Shown one piece after another: positions 32,067 through 40,132 of a stretch of DNA of 64,000 bases (positions within the stretch are counted from its first letter, which is position 1; each line of letters starts with the position of its first letter). Origin of the DNA: Alphaproteobacteria bacterium (lineage in GTDB: Bacteria; Pseudomonadota; Alphaproteobacteria; Reyranellales; Reyranellaceae); contig JAHBYP010000005.1 in the NCBI GenBank assembly GCA_019635875.1, forward strand, positions 62,001 through 126,000, written 5' to 3'. The translations under genes were made by a program, and so were the position numbers. The notes below the pieces were generated by a model. The model was not told where the DNA came from and did no database searches. It worked only from the letters and a program-made list of their open reading frames with translations.

Positions 32067-32372
32067 ATGGCCGAGACCGCAATTGTCCGCGCCCGCATCG
32101 ACCAGCGCGTCAGGAACGATGCCGCCGCGGTGCTGGCAGCGATGGGCCTTACCGTGTCCGACGCGTTGCGCCTGCTGATGATGAAGATCGCGGCTGAGAA
32201 GGCCCTGCCCTTCGAGCCTCTCACGCCGAACGCCGAGACGATCGAGGCGACGAAGGCGGCGCGTCGGGGCGATCTCGTTACGGCAGGTTCGCTGGACGAG
32301 CTGATCGCAGGCCTGAATAGCCGACGATCAGGCACGCGACGCGCTTCAAGCGGGACTACGAACGGGAGATAG
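32067..32372 (+). CDS. RelB/DinJ-family antitoxin
   Basis: 101 residues. ETAIVRARIDQRVRNDAAAV and VLAAMGLTVSDALRLLMMKIA are the ribbon-helix-helix DNA-binding half, followed by ALPFEPLTPNAETIEA, the toxin-binding segment of DinJ. The last 15 residues are unusual (Arg/Ser-rich) and overlap the toxin remnant, suggesting the original stop was lost by frameshift. Confidence 0.8.
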   Translation: MAETAIVRARIDQRVRNDAAAVLAAMGLTVSDALRLLMMKIAAEKALPFEPLTPNAETIEATKAARRGDLVTAGSLDELIAGLNSRRSGTRRASSGTTNGR

Positions 32373-32441
32373 ACGCTCGACGCCGAGCTGATGGCCGTGG
32401 TGGACGTCGCGATGGCCACGTCAGGCCAGGCCCGGTGCTGA
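32339..32441 (+). pseudogene. Remnant of a YafQ-like toxin
   Basis: TRFKRDYEREI in one frame matches the conserved start of YafQ/RelE toxins (…FKRDY…), then a +1 shift is needed to read TLDAELMAVVDVAMA, resembling the second helix. It stops at 32441 without the catalytic C-terminal His/Tyr block. Position just after DinJ fits dinJ-yafQ order. The antitoxin would lack an active partner here. Confidence 0.55.
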
Positions 32442-32516
32442 CTCGTCGCAAGCCCGACGTCCAGATGCTCGACCCCGTCCGCCTCGGCTCCCGCCGAAGA
32501 GTCGACTGTTATATTT

Positions 32517-32544
32517 TGATGTCATTGGATACTAATTGACGTCA
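32517..32544. promoter_or_regulatory. AbiE promoter/operator region
   Basis: TGATGTCA (32517-32524) and TGACGTCA (32537-32544) repeat 20 bp apart in an AT-rich stretch that also holds TTATATAAC just downstream. AbiEi antitoxins are known to bind repeats in their own promoter; these are candidate sites. Confidence 0.55.
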
Positions 32545-32558
32545 TTATATAACAAGCC

Positions 32559-33176
32559 ATGGCCAACGTCATTGCGGCATCTCCGGCTGCCCGGGCGCTC
32601 GCCCTCGCCAAGAGGCGCGGGATCGCCCGCGCACGCGATTTTGACGCAGCGGGTATCCCCCTCGTCTATCTGAAGCGCCTCTGCAACGAGGGCCGGCTCG
32701 TTCAGCTCGCGCGCGGCCTGTACCAGCTTCCGCAGCTCGCCGGCACCGACGCCGCGCACAGCCTGGCCGTCGCCGCGCGGCTGATGCCGAGGGGTGTCGT
32801 GTGCCTGCTCTCGGCGCTGGGCCACCACGGCCTCACTACCCAGCTTCCCCACGCCGTGTGGATGACGCTGCCGCGCAAGACCCGCGTCGCGCGATCGGCG
32901 CCGTTTCCGATCGAGGTCGTCCATGCCAGCGAGCCGGCCCTCTACGCCCATGTCGAGCATGCCGACATCGAAGGGGTCCGGGTGCCGATCTATGACGTCG
33001 CCAAGACGGTCGCCGATTGCTTCAAGCACCGCCGCCGGGTCGGACTCGATGTCGCCATCGAAGCGCTGCGCGACGCGATCCGGCAACGCAAGGCGACGCC
33101 GGCGCAGGTGATGCGGATGGCCGCGCTCGACCGCGTCGCCAACGTGATGCACCCCTATGTCGAGACGCTGACATGA
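32559..33176 (+). CDS. AbiEi-family antitoxin
   Basis: 205 residues. ARALALAKRRGIARARDFDA, GIPLVYLKRLCNEGRLVQLA and RGLYQLPQL are the winged helix of AbiEi; the rest (SALGHHGLTTQLPHAVWMTL; VRVPIYDVAKTVADCFKHRR) is the conserved C-terminal domain. AbiEi neutralises the AbiEii nucleotidyltransferase as a type IV antitoxin and represses the operon. Its stop overlaps the toxin start by ATGA. Confidence 0.88.
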   Translation: MANVIAASPAARALALAKRRGIARARDFDAAGIPLVYLKRLCNEGRLVQLARGLYQLPQLAGTDAAHSLAVAARLMPRGVVCLLSALGHHGLTTQLPHAVWMTLPRKTRVARSAPFPIEVVHASEPALYAHVEHADIEGVRVPIYDVAKTVADCFKHRRRVGLDVAIEALRDAIRQRKATPAQVMRMAALDRVANVMHPYVETLT

Positions 33177-34117
33177 AGGAGATCAAGAACCTGCCCGCCT
33201 CGGTCAGGGCCAGGCTGTTCGCAGGTGCGGCGGCGAAGGGCGAGGTCTTCAACCGCGTCCTCGTCCGCTACGGAATAGAGCGCTTCCTGTTTCGGCTCTC
33301 CCGCTACACCGATCGCGACCGCTTTGTCCTCAAAGGAGCGATGCTGTTCGTCACCTGGTCGCAAGCCGTGTATCGGCCCACCGGCGATCTGGACCTGCTC
33401 GCCTATGCGCCGGCCGATCCGGAGGCGATGAAAGCGATCGTCGCGGAGATTTGCGCCATCGCCGTACCCGACGATGCGATCGTCTTCGACACCGGCAGCA
33501 TCATCGTGGAGGCAATGCGAGAGGACGAGGTGTATCAGGGTCTTCGCGTCGCCGTGACGGCGAAGCTCGGCAACATCAGGATCGCCGTGCGCATCGACAT
33601 GGGGTTCGGCGACGCGGTCCACCCCGCGCCTCGCGAGATCACCTTTCCGTGCCTGCTTCCCGACATGGGCGTGCCCCGGATCCTCGCCTATCCCCCCGAG
33701 ACCGTCGTGGCCGAGAAGTTCGAGGCCATGGTTCGCTTCGGCGAGGCCAACGGGCGACTGAAGGACTTCAACGACATCTGGGCGATCGCGAACACGTTCG
33801 GCTTCGAGATGGCCACGCTGGTCCAGGCGCTGCGCGGCACCTTCGAGCGCCGGCAGGCCACGCTGCCTGCCGATATCCCGTTCGCGCTGACCGCCGCCTT
33901 TGCCGCATTGCCCGAGAAGCGCCGGATGTGGGACGCATTTCTCGCGCGCAACCCGCCCGCGGTGAGCCCGCCGCCCTTCGAAGACGTCCTGGGTGAGCTG
34001 CGGCGCTTCATCGGTCCGGTGCTGCGCGCCGCGGCGCATCCCGGATCGGCCGGCGGCACGTGGAGTCCCGGGTCGGGGTGGACCCCACCCGCGCGCGCCA
34101 CACGGACGCCGGAGTGA
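33173..34117 (+). CDS. AbiEii nucleotidyltransferase toxin
   Basis: 314 residues. FLFRLSRYTDRDRFVLKGAM, then RPTGDLDLLAY: the Gly-Asp-Leu-Asp motif of the nucleotidyltransferase active site, with KGAM as the conserved lead-in. A further conserved block is VVAEKFEAMVRFGEANGRLK, DFNDIW. AbiEii causes growth arrest upon phage infection. The Gly/Pro/Thr-rich tail after residue 285 looks non-conserved. Translationally coupled to AbiEi. Confidence 0.88.
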   Translation: MKEIKNLPASVRARLFAGAAAKGEVFNRVLVRYGIERFLFRLSRYTDRDRFVLKGAMLFVTWSQAVYRPTGDLDLLAYAPADPEAMKAIVAEICAIAVPDDAIVFDTGSIIVEAMREDEVYQGLRVAVTAKLGNIRIAVRIDMGFGDAVHPAPREITFPCLLPDMGVPRILAYPPETVVAEKFEAMVRFGEANGRLKDFNDIWAIANTFGFEMATLVQALRGTFERRQATLPADIPFALTAAFAALPEKRRMWDAFLARNPPAVSPPPFEDVLGELRRFIGPVLRAAAHPGSAGGTWSPGSGWTPPARATRTPE

Positions 34118-34250
34118 TTGGCCCGCCGCGCGAAAGACAAGGCCCGACGTCAGCGTTAAGTCGCTGACCGTGGCGAATCCCACGCCCATCCTCGCCGCAC
34201 CATCGCCGCCCGCCGCGCCTCGATGCGCGGCGGGCGCTGGTCTCGCAGAT

Positions 34251-34430
34251 CTACTGGCGCTGGCCGCCCCGCTGCGGGTCCTGGTCCTTGTCGAAGCCCT
34301 GGCGCTTGCCGTCCTCGTTCTGCTTCTGCTGATCCTGGCGCTGCTGCTGCTCGCGCTGCTGCTGCTCGCGCTGGCGCTGCTGCTCCTGCTGGTCCTGCTG
34401 CTGGCCGGGCTTCTGATTCGGATTGTTCAT
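34251..34430 (-). CDS. Small glutamine-rich protein
   Basis: 59 residues, nearly half Gln, with interspersed Arg, Asp and Glu (GQQQDQQEQQRQREQQQ), ending in GGQRQ. AGGAG lies six bases before the ATG at 34430. Shorter than 60 residues, so easily missed. Low-complexity Gln-rich proteins of this sort are often stress- or general-hydrophilic; function unknown. Confidence 0.65.
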   Translation of the reverse strand: MNNPNQKPGQQQDQQEQQRQREQQQREQQQRQDQQKQNEDGKRQGFDKDQDPQRGGQRQ

Positions 34431-34570
34431 GACGAACTCCTGTGGACGCGTGTTCGCGGCCGGCTGGCCGCTTCGGTGAACGTCACCATCGTCGCGGACG
34501 TTGCCGGCGCCCTCCCCTGTGCAGGGAACAGCGTTCGAGCCGCGGCGTTAGGCCACGCAGGCGCCGATCG

Positions 34571-35722
34571 ATGCAACCCACTCCTCCGATCCCCTCCCTG
34601 CTGACCGACGAGCTGCCCGGCACGCAGACGCAGATGCCGACGCCGCCGCCGGACGACCAGCCGATGCCGCTGCCGAGCAACCCGATCGTGCTGCTGCTGG
34701 CCGGCGTCTTCGGGCTGCTGGCGATCTTCGCGCTGCGGCTGGTCGCGGAGATCGCGATCCCGATCGCGATGGCGTTCATGCTGTCCCTGGTGCTGCAGCC
34801 GGCGATGCGCGTGCTGGTACGCCATCATCTGCCGCGCGGCCTGGCCGCGCTGGTGGTGCTGGTGGCGTTGTGCGGTGGCGTCGCCGGGCTGGCGCTCACC
34901 CTGGCCAATCCGGTTTCGGAGTGGGCCGAGCGGCTGCCGTCAACGCTCGACAAGGTCGAGGAGCGCTTCTCCGGGATCAGCCGCATCGTCGGCCTGATCC
35001 AGCGCGCCGGCCGCCAGGTCGAGGCGAGGATCGCCGACGATGCGCCGGCGACCGCGCTCACCGTGAAGGGTCCGCCGCTGTCGAGCCGCATCCTCGCCGG
35101 CACGGGGCAGATCGTCGTCGGCCTGGCGACGACCGTCCTCCTGCTCTTCTTCCTGCTGCTGTCGGGCGACATCTTCCTGCGCCGGCTGGTCGAGGTCCTG
35201 CCGACGTTCAGCGACAAGAAGCAGGCGGTGGAGATCTCCGGCGAGATCCGCGTCAGCGTCTCGGGCTATTTGCTGACCATCAGCCTGATGAACGCCGCCG
35301 TCGGCATTTCTACGGGACTCGCGGTCTGGGCCTGCGGCCTGCCCGATCCCATCCTGTGGGGCAGCCTCGCCTTCGTCTGCAACTACATCCCGTTCCTCGG
35401 CACGGTGGTCAGCTGCAGCATGCTGCTGATCGTCGGCGTCGCGACGTTCGAGGACCCGCTGCTCGCCATCCTGCCGACCATGCTGTACCTCGCCATCAGC
35501 CTGCTCGAGGGCCAGTTCATCACGCCGCTGCTGCTGGCGCGGCGCTTCATCCTCAACCCGGTGATCGTCATCGTCTCGATCGTCTTCTGGTACTGGATGT
35601 GGGGCATTCCCGGCGCGGTGCTGGCGGTGCCGATGCTGGCCACGATCAAGATCGTCTGCGATCGCATCCGCGGCCTGGCCGCCTTCGGCCACTTCCTCGC
35701 GGCCGAGCCGCGCACGGCGTGA
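34571..35722 (+). CDS. AI-2E family transporter
   Basis: 383 residues. Hydrophilic Pro-rich N-terminus, then paired membrane segments from about residue 40 (NPIVLLLAGVFGLLAIFALR; IAIPIAMAFMLSLVLQPAM), a soluble region (115-180), then further segments with YLLTISLMNAAVGISTGLAV and the conserved ALVCNYIPFLG-like block AFVCNYIPFLGTVV, EGQFITPLLLARRFILNPV. This is the PerM/YdiK/TqsA (AI-2E) family signature. Stop overlaps the next gene by GTGA. Confidence 0.88.
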   Translation: MQPTPPIPSLLTDELPGTQTQMPTPPPDDQPMPLPSNPIVLLLAGVFGLLAIFALRLVAEIAIPIAMAFMLSLVLQPAMRVLVRHHLPRGLAALVVLVALCGGVAGLALTLANPVSEWAERLPSTLDKVEERFSGISRIVGLIQRAGRQVEARIADDAPATALTVKGPPLSSRILAGTGQIVVGLATTVLLLFFLLLSGDIFLRRLVEVLPTFSDKKQAVEISGEIRVSVSGYLLTISLMNAAVGISTGLAVWACGLPDPILWGSLAFVCNYIPFLGTVVSCSMLLIVGVATFEDPLLAILPTMLYLAISLLEGQFITPLLLARRFILNPVIVIVSIVFWYWMWGIPGAVLAVPMLATIKIVCDRIRGLAAFGHFLAAEPRTA

Positions 35723-35955
35723 GCCGCATGCCGCCGACCAGTCTCCTCGCCCGGCTGGAGATCGTCGAGCACCGCATCGCGCTGGGCGAGGTCGATATCG
35801 AGGTCCAGCTCGGGCTGATCGGCGAGCTGCGCGCCGCCGGCCGCGCGACAGCGGACGCCCATGCCCACCTGGCGGTGCTTGCGGCGAGGCTCGTCGCCAG
35901 CCTGGCCGAGCGCGACAGGCTGCGCGCCCGGCTCGCGCCAGCGTCCCGGCCGTGA
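35719..35955 (+). CDS. Small helical protein
   Basis: 78 residues from GTG 35719 (GTGA overlap with the AI-2E gene) or ATG 35728. Leu/Ala/Glu-rich helix over most of its length (LLARLEIVEHRIALGEVDIE), likely coiled coil. Role unknown. Confidence 0.6.
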   Translation: MSRMPPTSLLARLEIVEHRIALGEVDIEVQLGLIGELRAAGRATADAHAHLAVLAARLVASLAERDRLRARLAPASRP

Positions 35956-36042
35956 TCCCCAGGGAGCCAAAGGCGCCGGGCGGCGTTAGCGCATATCGGG
36001 CCGCTCGCTGAAACCGCGGCCGGGACGGGCCGGCAGCGGGGA

Positions 36043-37554
36043 ATGGCCATGGATTCTGCAGGCAACGCTACGGTCAAGGCCGGCACCGGGGTCAGCGGTC
36101 TCGACGAGGTCCTCGCCGGCGGGTTTTCGGCCGGCAAGGTGTTCCTCCTCGAGGGCAATCCGGGAACCGGCAAGACGACGATCGCGCTCAGCTTCCTGAT
36201 GGAGGGCGCGGCGAAGGGCGAAAAGGGCCTCTACGTCACGCTGTCGGAGACCGAAGCGGAGCTGCGCGAGAGCGCGCGCTCGCATGGCTGGACGATCGAC
36301 GGCAACATCGAGATCTTCGAGCTGACGCCGCCCGAGAGCCTGCTGGATTCCGACCAGCAGCAGAGCCTGCTCTACTCCTCCGACCTCGAGCTGGGCGAGA
36401 CCACGAAGCTGATCCTCGAGGCCTTCGAGCGCGCCCGGCCGCGGCGCGTGGTGCTCGACAGCCTGTCGGAGATCCGCCTGCTCGCCCAGAGTTCGCTGCG
36501 CTATCGCCGGCAGATCCTGTCGCTCAAGCACTATTTCGCGCGCAGGGAAGCGACAGTGCTGCTGCTCGACGACCTGACGTCGGACACGCTCGACAGGACG
36601 GTGCACAGCGTGGTGCACGGCGTCGTCCAGCTCGAGGAGCTGGCGCCGGTCTACGGCGCCGAGCGCCGCCGCCTGCGCGTCTCGAAGTATCGCGGCCAGC
36701 GCTTCCGCGGCGGCTACCACGACTTCAAGATCAGGACCGGCGGCGTCGCGGTCTATCCCCGCCTCGTCTCGTCCGAGCACCGCACCAAGTTCACCCGCGG
36801 CCGGATGAGCTCGGCCATCGCCGAGCTCGACAGCCTGCTGGGCGGCGGCATCGAGCAGGGCTCGAGCACGCTGGTGCTGGGCCCGGCCGGCACCGGCAAG
36901 AGCCTGATCGCGCTGCAGTTCATGGCCGCCGCCATCGCCCGCGGCGAGAAGGCGGCGTTCTTCGCCTTCGACGAGGAGCTCGGCCTGCTGTTCGACCGCA
37001 CCAAGGCGCTGGGCATGGACCTCGAGGGCATGCGCGAGCGCGGCCTGCTGCACATCGAGCAGATCGACGCCGCCGAGCTGGCGCCCGGCGAGTTCGCCCA
37101 CCGCGTGCGCGAGCGGGTCGACACGGCGCAGGCCAAGACCGTGGTGATCGACAGCCTCAACGGCTACCAGGCGGCGATGCCCGAGGAGAACGCGCTGGCG
37201 CTGCACATCCACGAGCTGCTGCAGTACCTCAACCGCCAGGGCGCTTCGACCTTCCTCACCGTGGCGCAGCACGGGCTGGTCGGCGACATGAAATCGCCCG
37301 TCGACGTCACCTACCTCGCCGACACCGTGATCCTGCTGCGCTACTTCGAGGCGCTGGGCAAGGTGCGCCGGGCGATCTCGGTGATCAAGAAGCGCACCGG
37401 CTGGCACGAGGCGACGATCCGCGAGTTCCAGATCGGGCGCGGCGGGCTGCGGCTCGGCGCGCCGCTGACCGAGTTCCAGGGCATCCTGCGCGGCGTGCCC
37501 ACCCTCATGGGCGGCACGGTGCCGCTGCTGGATCAGCCGAAAGACAGCGAGTAA
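36043..37554 (+). CDS. Double-domain KaiC-like RecA ATPase
   Basis: 503 residues with two RecA-like halves. Half 1 (about 10-240): Walker A GNPGTGKTT, Walker B-like VVLDSLSEIRL. Half 2 (about 255-480): Walker A GPAGTGKSL, VVIDSLNGY. Both are followed by the KaiC arginine/serine regions (GGLRLGAPLTEFQGIL near the end). KaiC-like proteins outside cyanobacteria typically act with histidine kinases in light or stress signalling. The hybrid kinase follows directly. Confidence 0.9.
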   Translation: MAMDSAGNATVKAGTGVSGLDEVLAGGFSAGKVFLLEGNPGTGKTTIALSFLMEGAAKGEKGLYVTLSETEAELRESARSHGWTIDGNIEIFELTPPESLLDSDQQQSLLYSSDLELGETTKLILEAFERARPRRVVLDSLSEIRLLAQSSLRYRRQILSLKHYFARREATVLLLDDLTSDTLDRTVHSVVHGVVQLEELAPVYGAERRRLRVSKYRGQRFRGGYHDFKIRTGGVAVYPRLVSSEHRTKFTRGRMSSAIAELDSLLGGGIEQGSSTLVLGPAGTGKSLIALQFMAAAIARGEKAAFFAFDEELGLLFDRTKALGMDLEGMRERGLLHIEQIDAAELAPGEFAHRVRERVDTAQAKTVVIDSLNGYQAAMPEENALALHIHELLQYLNRQGASTFLTVAQHGLVGDMKSPVDVTYLADTVILLRYFEALGKVRRAISVIKKRTGWHEATIREFQIGRGGLRLGAPLTEFQGILRGVPTLMGGTVPLLDQPKDSE

Positions 37555-37559
37555 GAGCC

Positions 37560-39602
37560 ATTCCCGACGCCGAACCCCTCGCCCTGATCTTCGCGCCGCA
37601 GGGACGCGACGCCGAGGTCGCACGCGCCCTGCTGAAGGAGGCGGGTATCGCCGCGCTGATCTGCGCCGACCTTGCGGCGCTGGAGCGGGCGATCGACGAG
37701 CGCACCTCGTTCGTGATCCTCACCGAGGGCGCGGCCGCGGCCGGCGATCTGCGCGGCATCGCCAAGCTGCTGGCGGCGCAGCCGGCGTGGTCCGACCTGC
37801 CCTTCATCGTGCTCACCCGGCGCGGCGGCGACATAGAGCGCAATCCCGCCGCGGCGCGGCTCTCGCAGGTGCTGGGCAACGTCACGTTCCTCGAACGCCC
37901 GTTCCATCCCACGACCTTCGTCAGCCTCGCGCGCACGGCGGTGCGCAGCCGGCGTCGCCAGTACGAGGCACGCACCCACATGCGCGCGCTGGCCGAGGGC
38001 GAGCGGCGCCTGCAGAGCGCGCTGCAGGCCGGCCGCCTCGGATCGTGGGAGCTCGATCTCGACAGCCGGCAATTGACGGCGACGGAGGCATGCAAGGCGC
38101 TGTACGGCCGCCAGCCGCACGAGGGCCTGTCGTGGGACGAGCTGGTGGCGGCGATCCATCCCGAGGACCGCGGCTGGGCGCAGGACGCGCTGCGCCGCTC
38201 GATCGAGGTCGGCGGCGACTACGCCATCGAGTACCGCACGGTGTGGCGCGACGGCAGCGTGCAATGGGCCGAGATCCGCGCGCGCGTCGTGCGCGACGAC
38301 GGACGCGCGGCGCGGCTGATCGGCGTGTCCGCCGACATCACCGAGCGCAAGACGGCCGAGGAGCGCCTGCACCAGCTCAACGAGACGCTGGAGGATCGCG
38401 TCGCCGAGCGCACCCGCGAGCTCGAGGAGGCGCACAAGACGGTCGTGGCCGAGATGACGCAGCGCCAGCGGGCCGAGGACCAGCTGCGCCAGGCGCAGAA
38501 GATGGAGATGATCGGCCAGCTCACCGGCGGCATCGCGCACGATTTCAACAACCTGCTGATGGCGGTGATGGGCAATCTCGAGCTGCTGCGCAAGCGCGTG
38601 CCGCCCGACGCGCGCATCGTCAGGCTCATCGAGGGCGCCGCGCAGGGCGCGCAGCGCGGCGCCGTGCTGACGCAGCGCCTGCTCGCCTTCGCGCGCCAGC
38701 AGGAGCTGCAGGTCGAGCCGAGCGACGTCGCCGCCCTGGTGCGCGGCATGAGCGACCTGCTGGCGCGCTCGGTCGGCGCGCGCATCGAGATCGCCATCGA
38801 GGTGCCCGACGGCCTGCCGCGCGCCATGATCGACGCCAACCAGGTCGAGCTGGCGCTGCTCAACCTCGCGGTCAACGCGCGCGACGCCATGCCCGAGGGC
38901 GGCTCGCTGTCGATCCGCGCGCAGGGCATCGAGGCGCCGGCCGGCACCGATCTCGCGCCCGGCACCTATGTCCGGCTGTCGGTGGCCGACACCGGCTGCG
39001 GCATGGATGCCGAGACCCTGGCCAAGGCCACCGAGCCCTTCTTCTCGACCAAGGAGGTCGGCAAGGGCACCGGGCTGGGCCTGTCGATGGTGCACGGGCT
39101 GGCCGTGCAGCTCGGCGGCGCGCTGCGCCTGTCGAGCGAGCCGGGCAAGGGAACCGTGGCCGAGCTGTGGTTCCCCGCCACCGGCGGCGACGCGCCGCGC
39201 CGGGACGAGAGCCCCGCGGCCGCGCCCGGGGCGACGCCGGCGCAGGGGCTGAAGATCCTCGTCGTCGACGACGACGTGCTGATCTCGATGAGCACCGTGG
39301 GCATGCTCGAGGATCTCGGCCACGAGGCGATCGAGGTCAATTCGGGCGAACGCGCGCTGGAGCTGCTCGCCCAGGACCGCCCGTTCGACCTGATGATCAC
39401 CGACTATGCGATGCCCCGCATGACGGGCGTGCAGCTGGCGCGCAAGGCGCGCGACGCAAGGCCAGGGCTGCCGATCCTGCTGGCGACCGGCTATGCCGAG
39501 ACGCCGGCCGGCACCGACCTGCCGCGGCTGTCGAAGCCCTATCACCAGGCACAGCTGGGCGAAGAGATCGCGCGGCTGATGGCGGCGCGCGCCTCGGCGT
39601 GA
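37560..39602 (+). CDS. Hybrid histidine kinase with N-terminal receiver-like domain
   Basis: About 680 residues. Degenerate receiver-like domain (1-130; LALIFAPQGRDAEVARALLK, FVILTEGAAAAG, FLERPFHPTTFV), PAS/PAC (about 150-265; ITERKTAEERL), coiled coil, HisKA with His in GGIAHDFNNLL, HATPase (NARDAMPEGG, DTGCGMD, GKGTGLGLSM) and C-terminal receiver (VVDDDVLISM; Asp in LMITDYAMP; Lys in LSKPY). No ATG, GTG or TTG occurs between the kaiC stop and codon 51 (GTG 37713); the receiver-like domain would need ATT 37560, CTG 37584 or a frame error. It follows kaiC by five bases. Confidence 0.8.
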   Translation: MPDAEPLALIFAPQGRDAEVARALLKEAGIAALICADLAALERAIDERTSFVILTEGAAAAGDLRGIAKLLAAQPAWSDLPFIVLTRRGGDIERNPAAARLSQVLGNVTFLERPFHPTTFVSLARTAVRSRRRQYEARTHMRALAEGERRLQSALQAGRLGSWELDLDSRQLTATEACKALYGRQPHEGLSWDELVAAIHPEDRGWAQDALRRSIEVGGDYAIEYRTVWRDGSVQWAEIRARVVRDDGRAARLIGVSADITERKTAEERLHQLNETLEDRVAERTRELEEAHKTVVAEMTQRQRAEDQLRQAQKMEMIGQLTGGIAHDFNNLLMAVMGNLELLRKRVPPDARIVRLIEGAAQGAQRGAVLTQRLLAFARQQELQVEPSDVAALVRGMSDLLARSVGARIEIAIEVPDGLPRAMIDANQVELALLNLAVNARDAMPEGGSLSIRAQGIEAPAGTDLAPGTYVRLSVADTGCGMDAETLAKATEPFFSTKEVGKGTGLGLSMVHGLAVQLGGALRLSSEPGKGTVAELWFPATGGDAPRRDESPAAAPGATPAQGLKILVVDDDVLISMSTVGMLEDLGHEAIEVNSGERALELLAQDRPFDLMITDYAMPRMTGVQLARKARDARPGLPILLATGYAETPAGTDLPRLSKPYHQAQLGEEIARLMAARASA

Positions 39603-39608
39603 TCCCGC

Positions 39609-39839
39609 TCAGTGCGACGACGATCGCCGCCGCGGCTCGGTGTTTCGCGCGCGCATCATGCCGGTCGTGGCATTGGCCGCGCGCTCCAGCGACTCGGCCT
39701 CGGCCTCCAGCCAGTCGGCGTAGGTGCCGAGGTTGGCCCGGTCGGCCTGCGACAGCAGCTGCGCCGACAGACGCCGGGCACGTGCCGCGCTGGCGCGCCC
39801 CTCGCGCGCGCGCTCGAGCAATGTTTCCGGGTCCGTCAC
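39609..39839 (-). CDS. Small helical protein
   Basis: 76 residues from GTG 39839 with GGGAGGAG six bases upstream; a longer frame from 39878 has no such site. TDPETLLERAREGRASAARA followed by LSAQLLSQADRANLGTYADW: all-helical, charged. Convergent with the hybrid kinase, six bases from its stop. Confidence 0.65.
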   Translation of the reverse strand: MTDPETLLERAREGRASAARARRLSAQLLSQADRANLGTYADWLEAEAESLERAANATTGMMRARNTEPRRRSSSH

Positions 39840-40132
39840 GCTTCGCTCCTCCCGCGCTGCCACCAACATCGCCAACAATGACGATGCCCCGCGCCCGGTT
39901 CCGTCGCCGGCCCTGCCTTAAATCATTCGCGGTGCTGAGGACGCGGACATTCCCGCGGACCCGATCCGTTTCTGCACCACGACTGCCGTCATCGCGGCCC
40001 GATCGACGCCATTTCGGGCCCCGATAAATCCCTGTAATATCCAATGGATAGATTATCTTGCAGGCGTCTTGGTTGACGTCCGCGTGCGGTCGATGCAATA
40101 GCCGCGCGCCGCCTTCCCCCGGTTTCGCCCCT

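Noticed and set aside
37533..39545. 670-codon frame opposite the hybrid kinase
   Set aside because: Antisense shadow with no recognisable motif.
39612..39881. Plus-strand frame opposite 39609-39839
   Set aside because: The minus-strand gene has a strong ribosome site and helical sense; the plus frame is its shadow.
39900..40132. SAM riboswitch upstream of metN
   Set aside because: No SAM-I, SAM-II or related conserved core could be recognised by eye.
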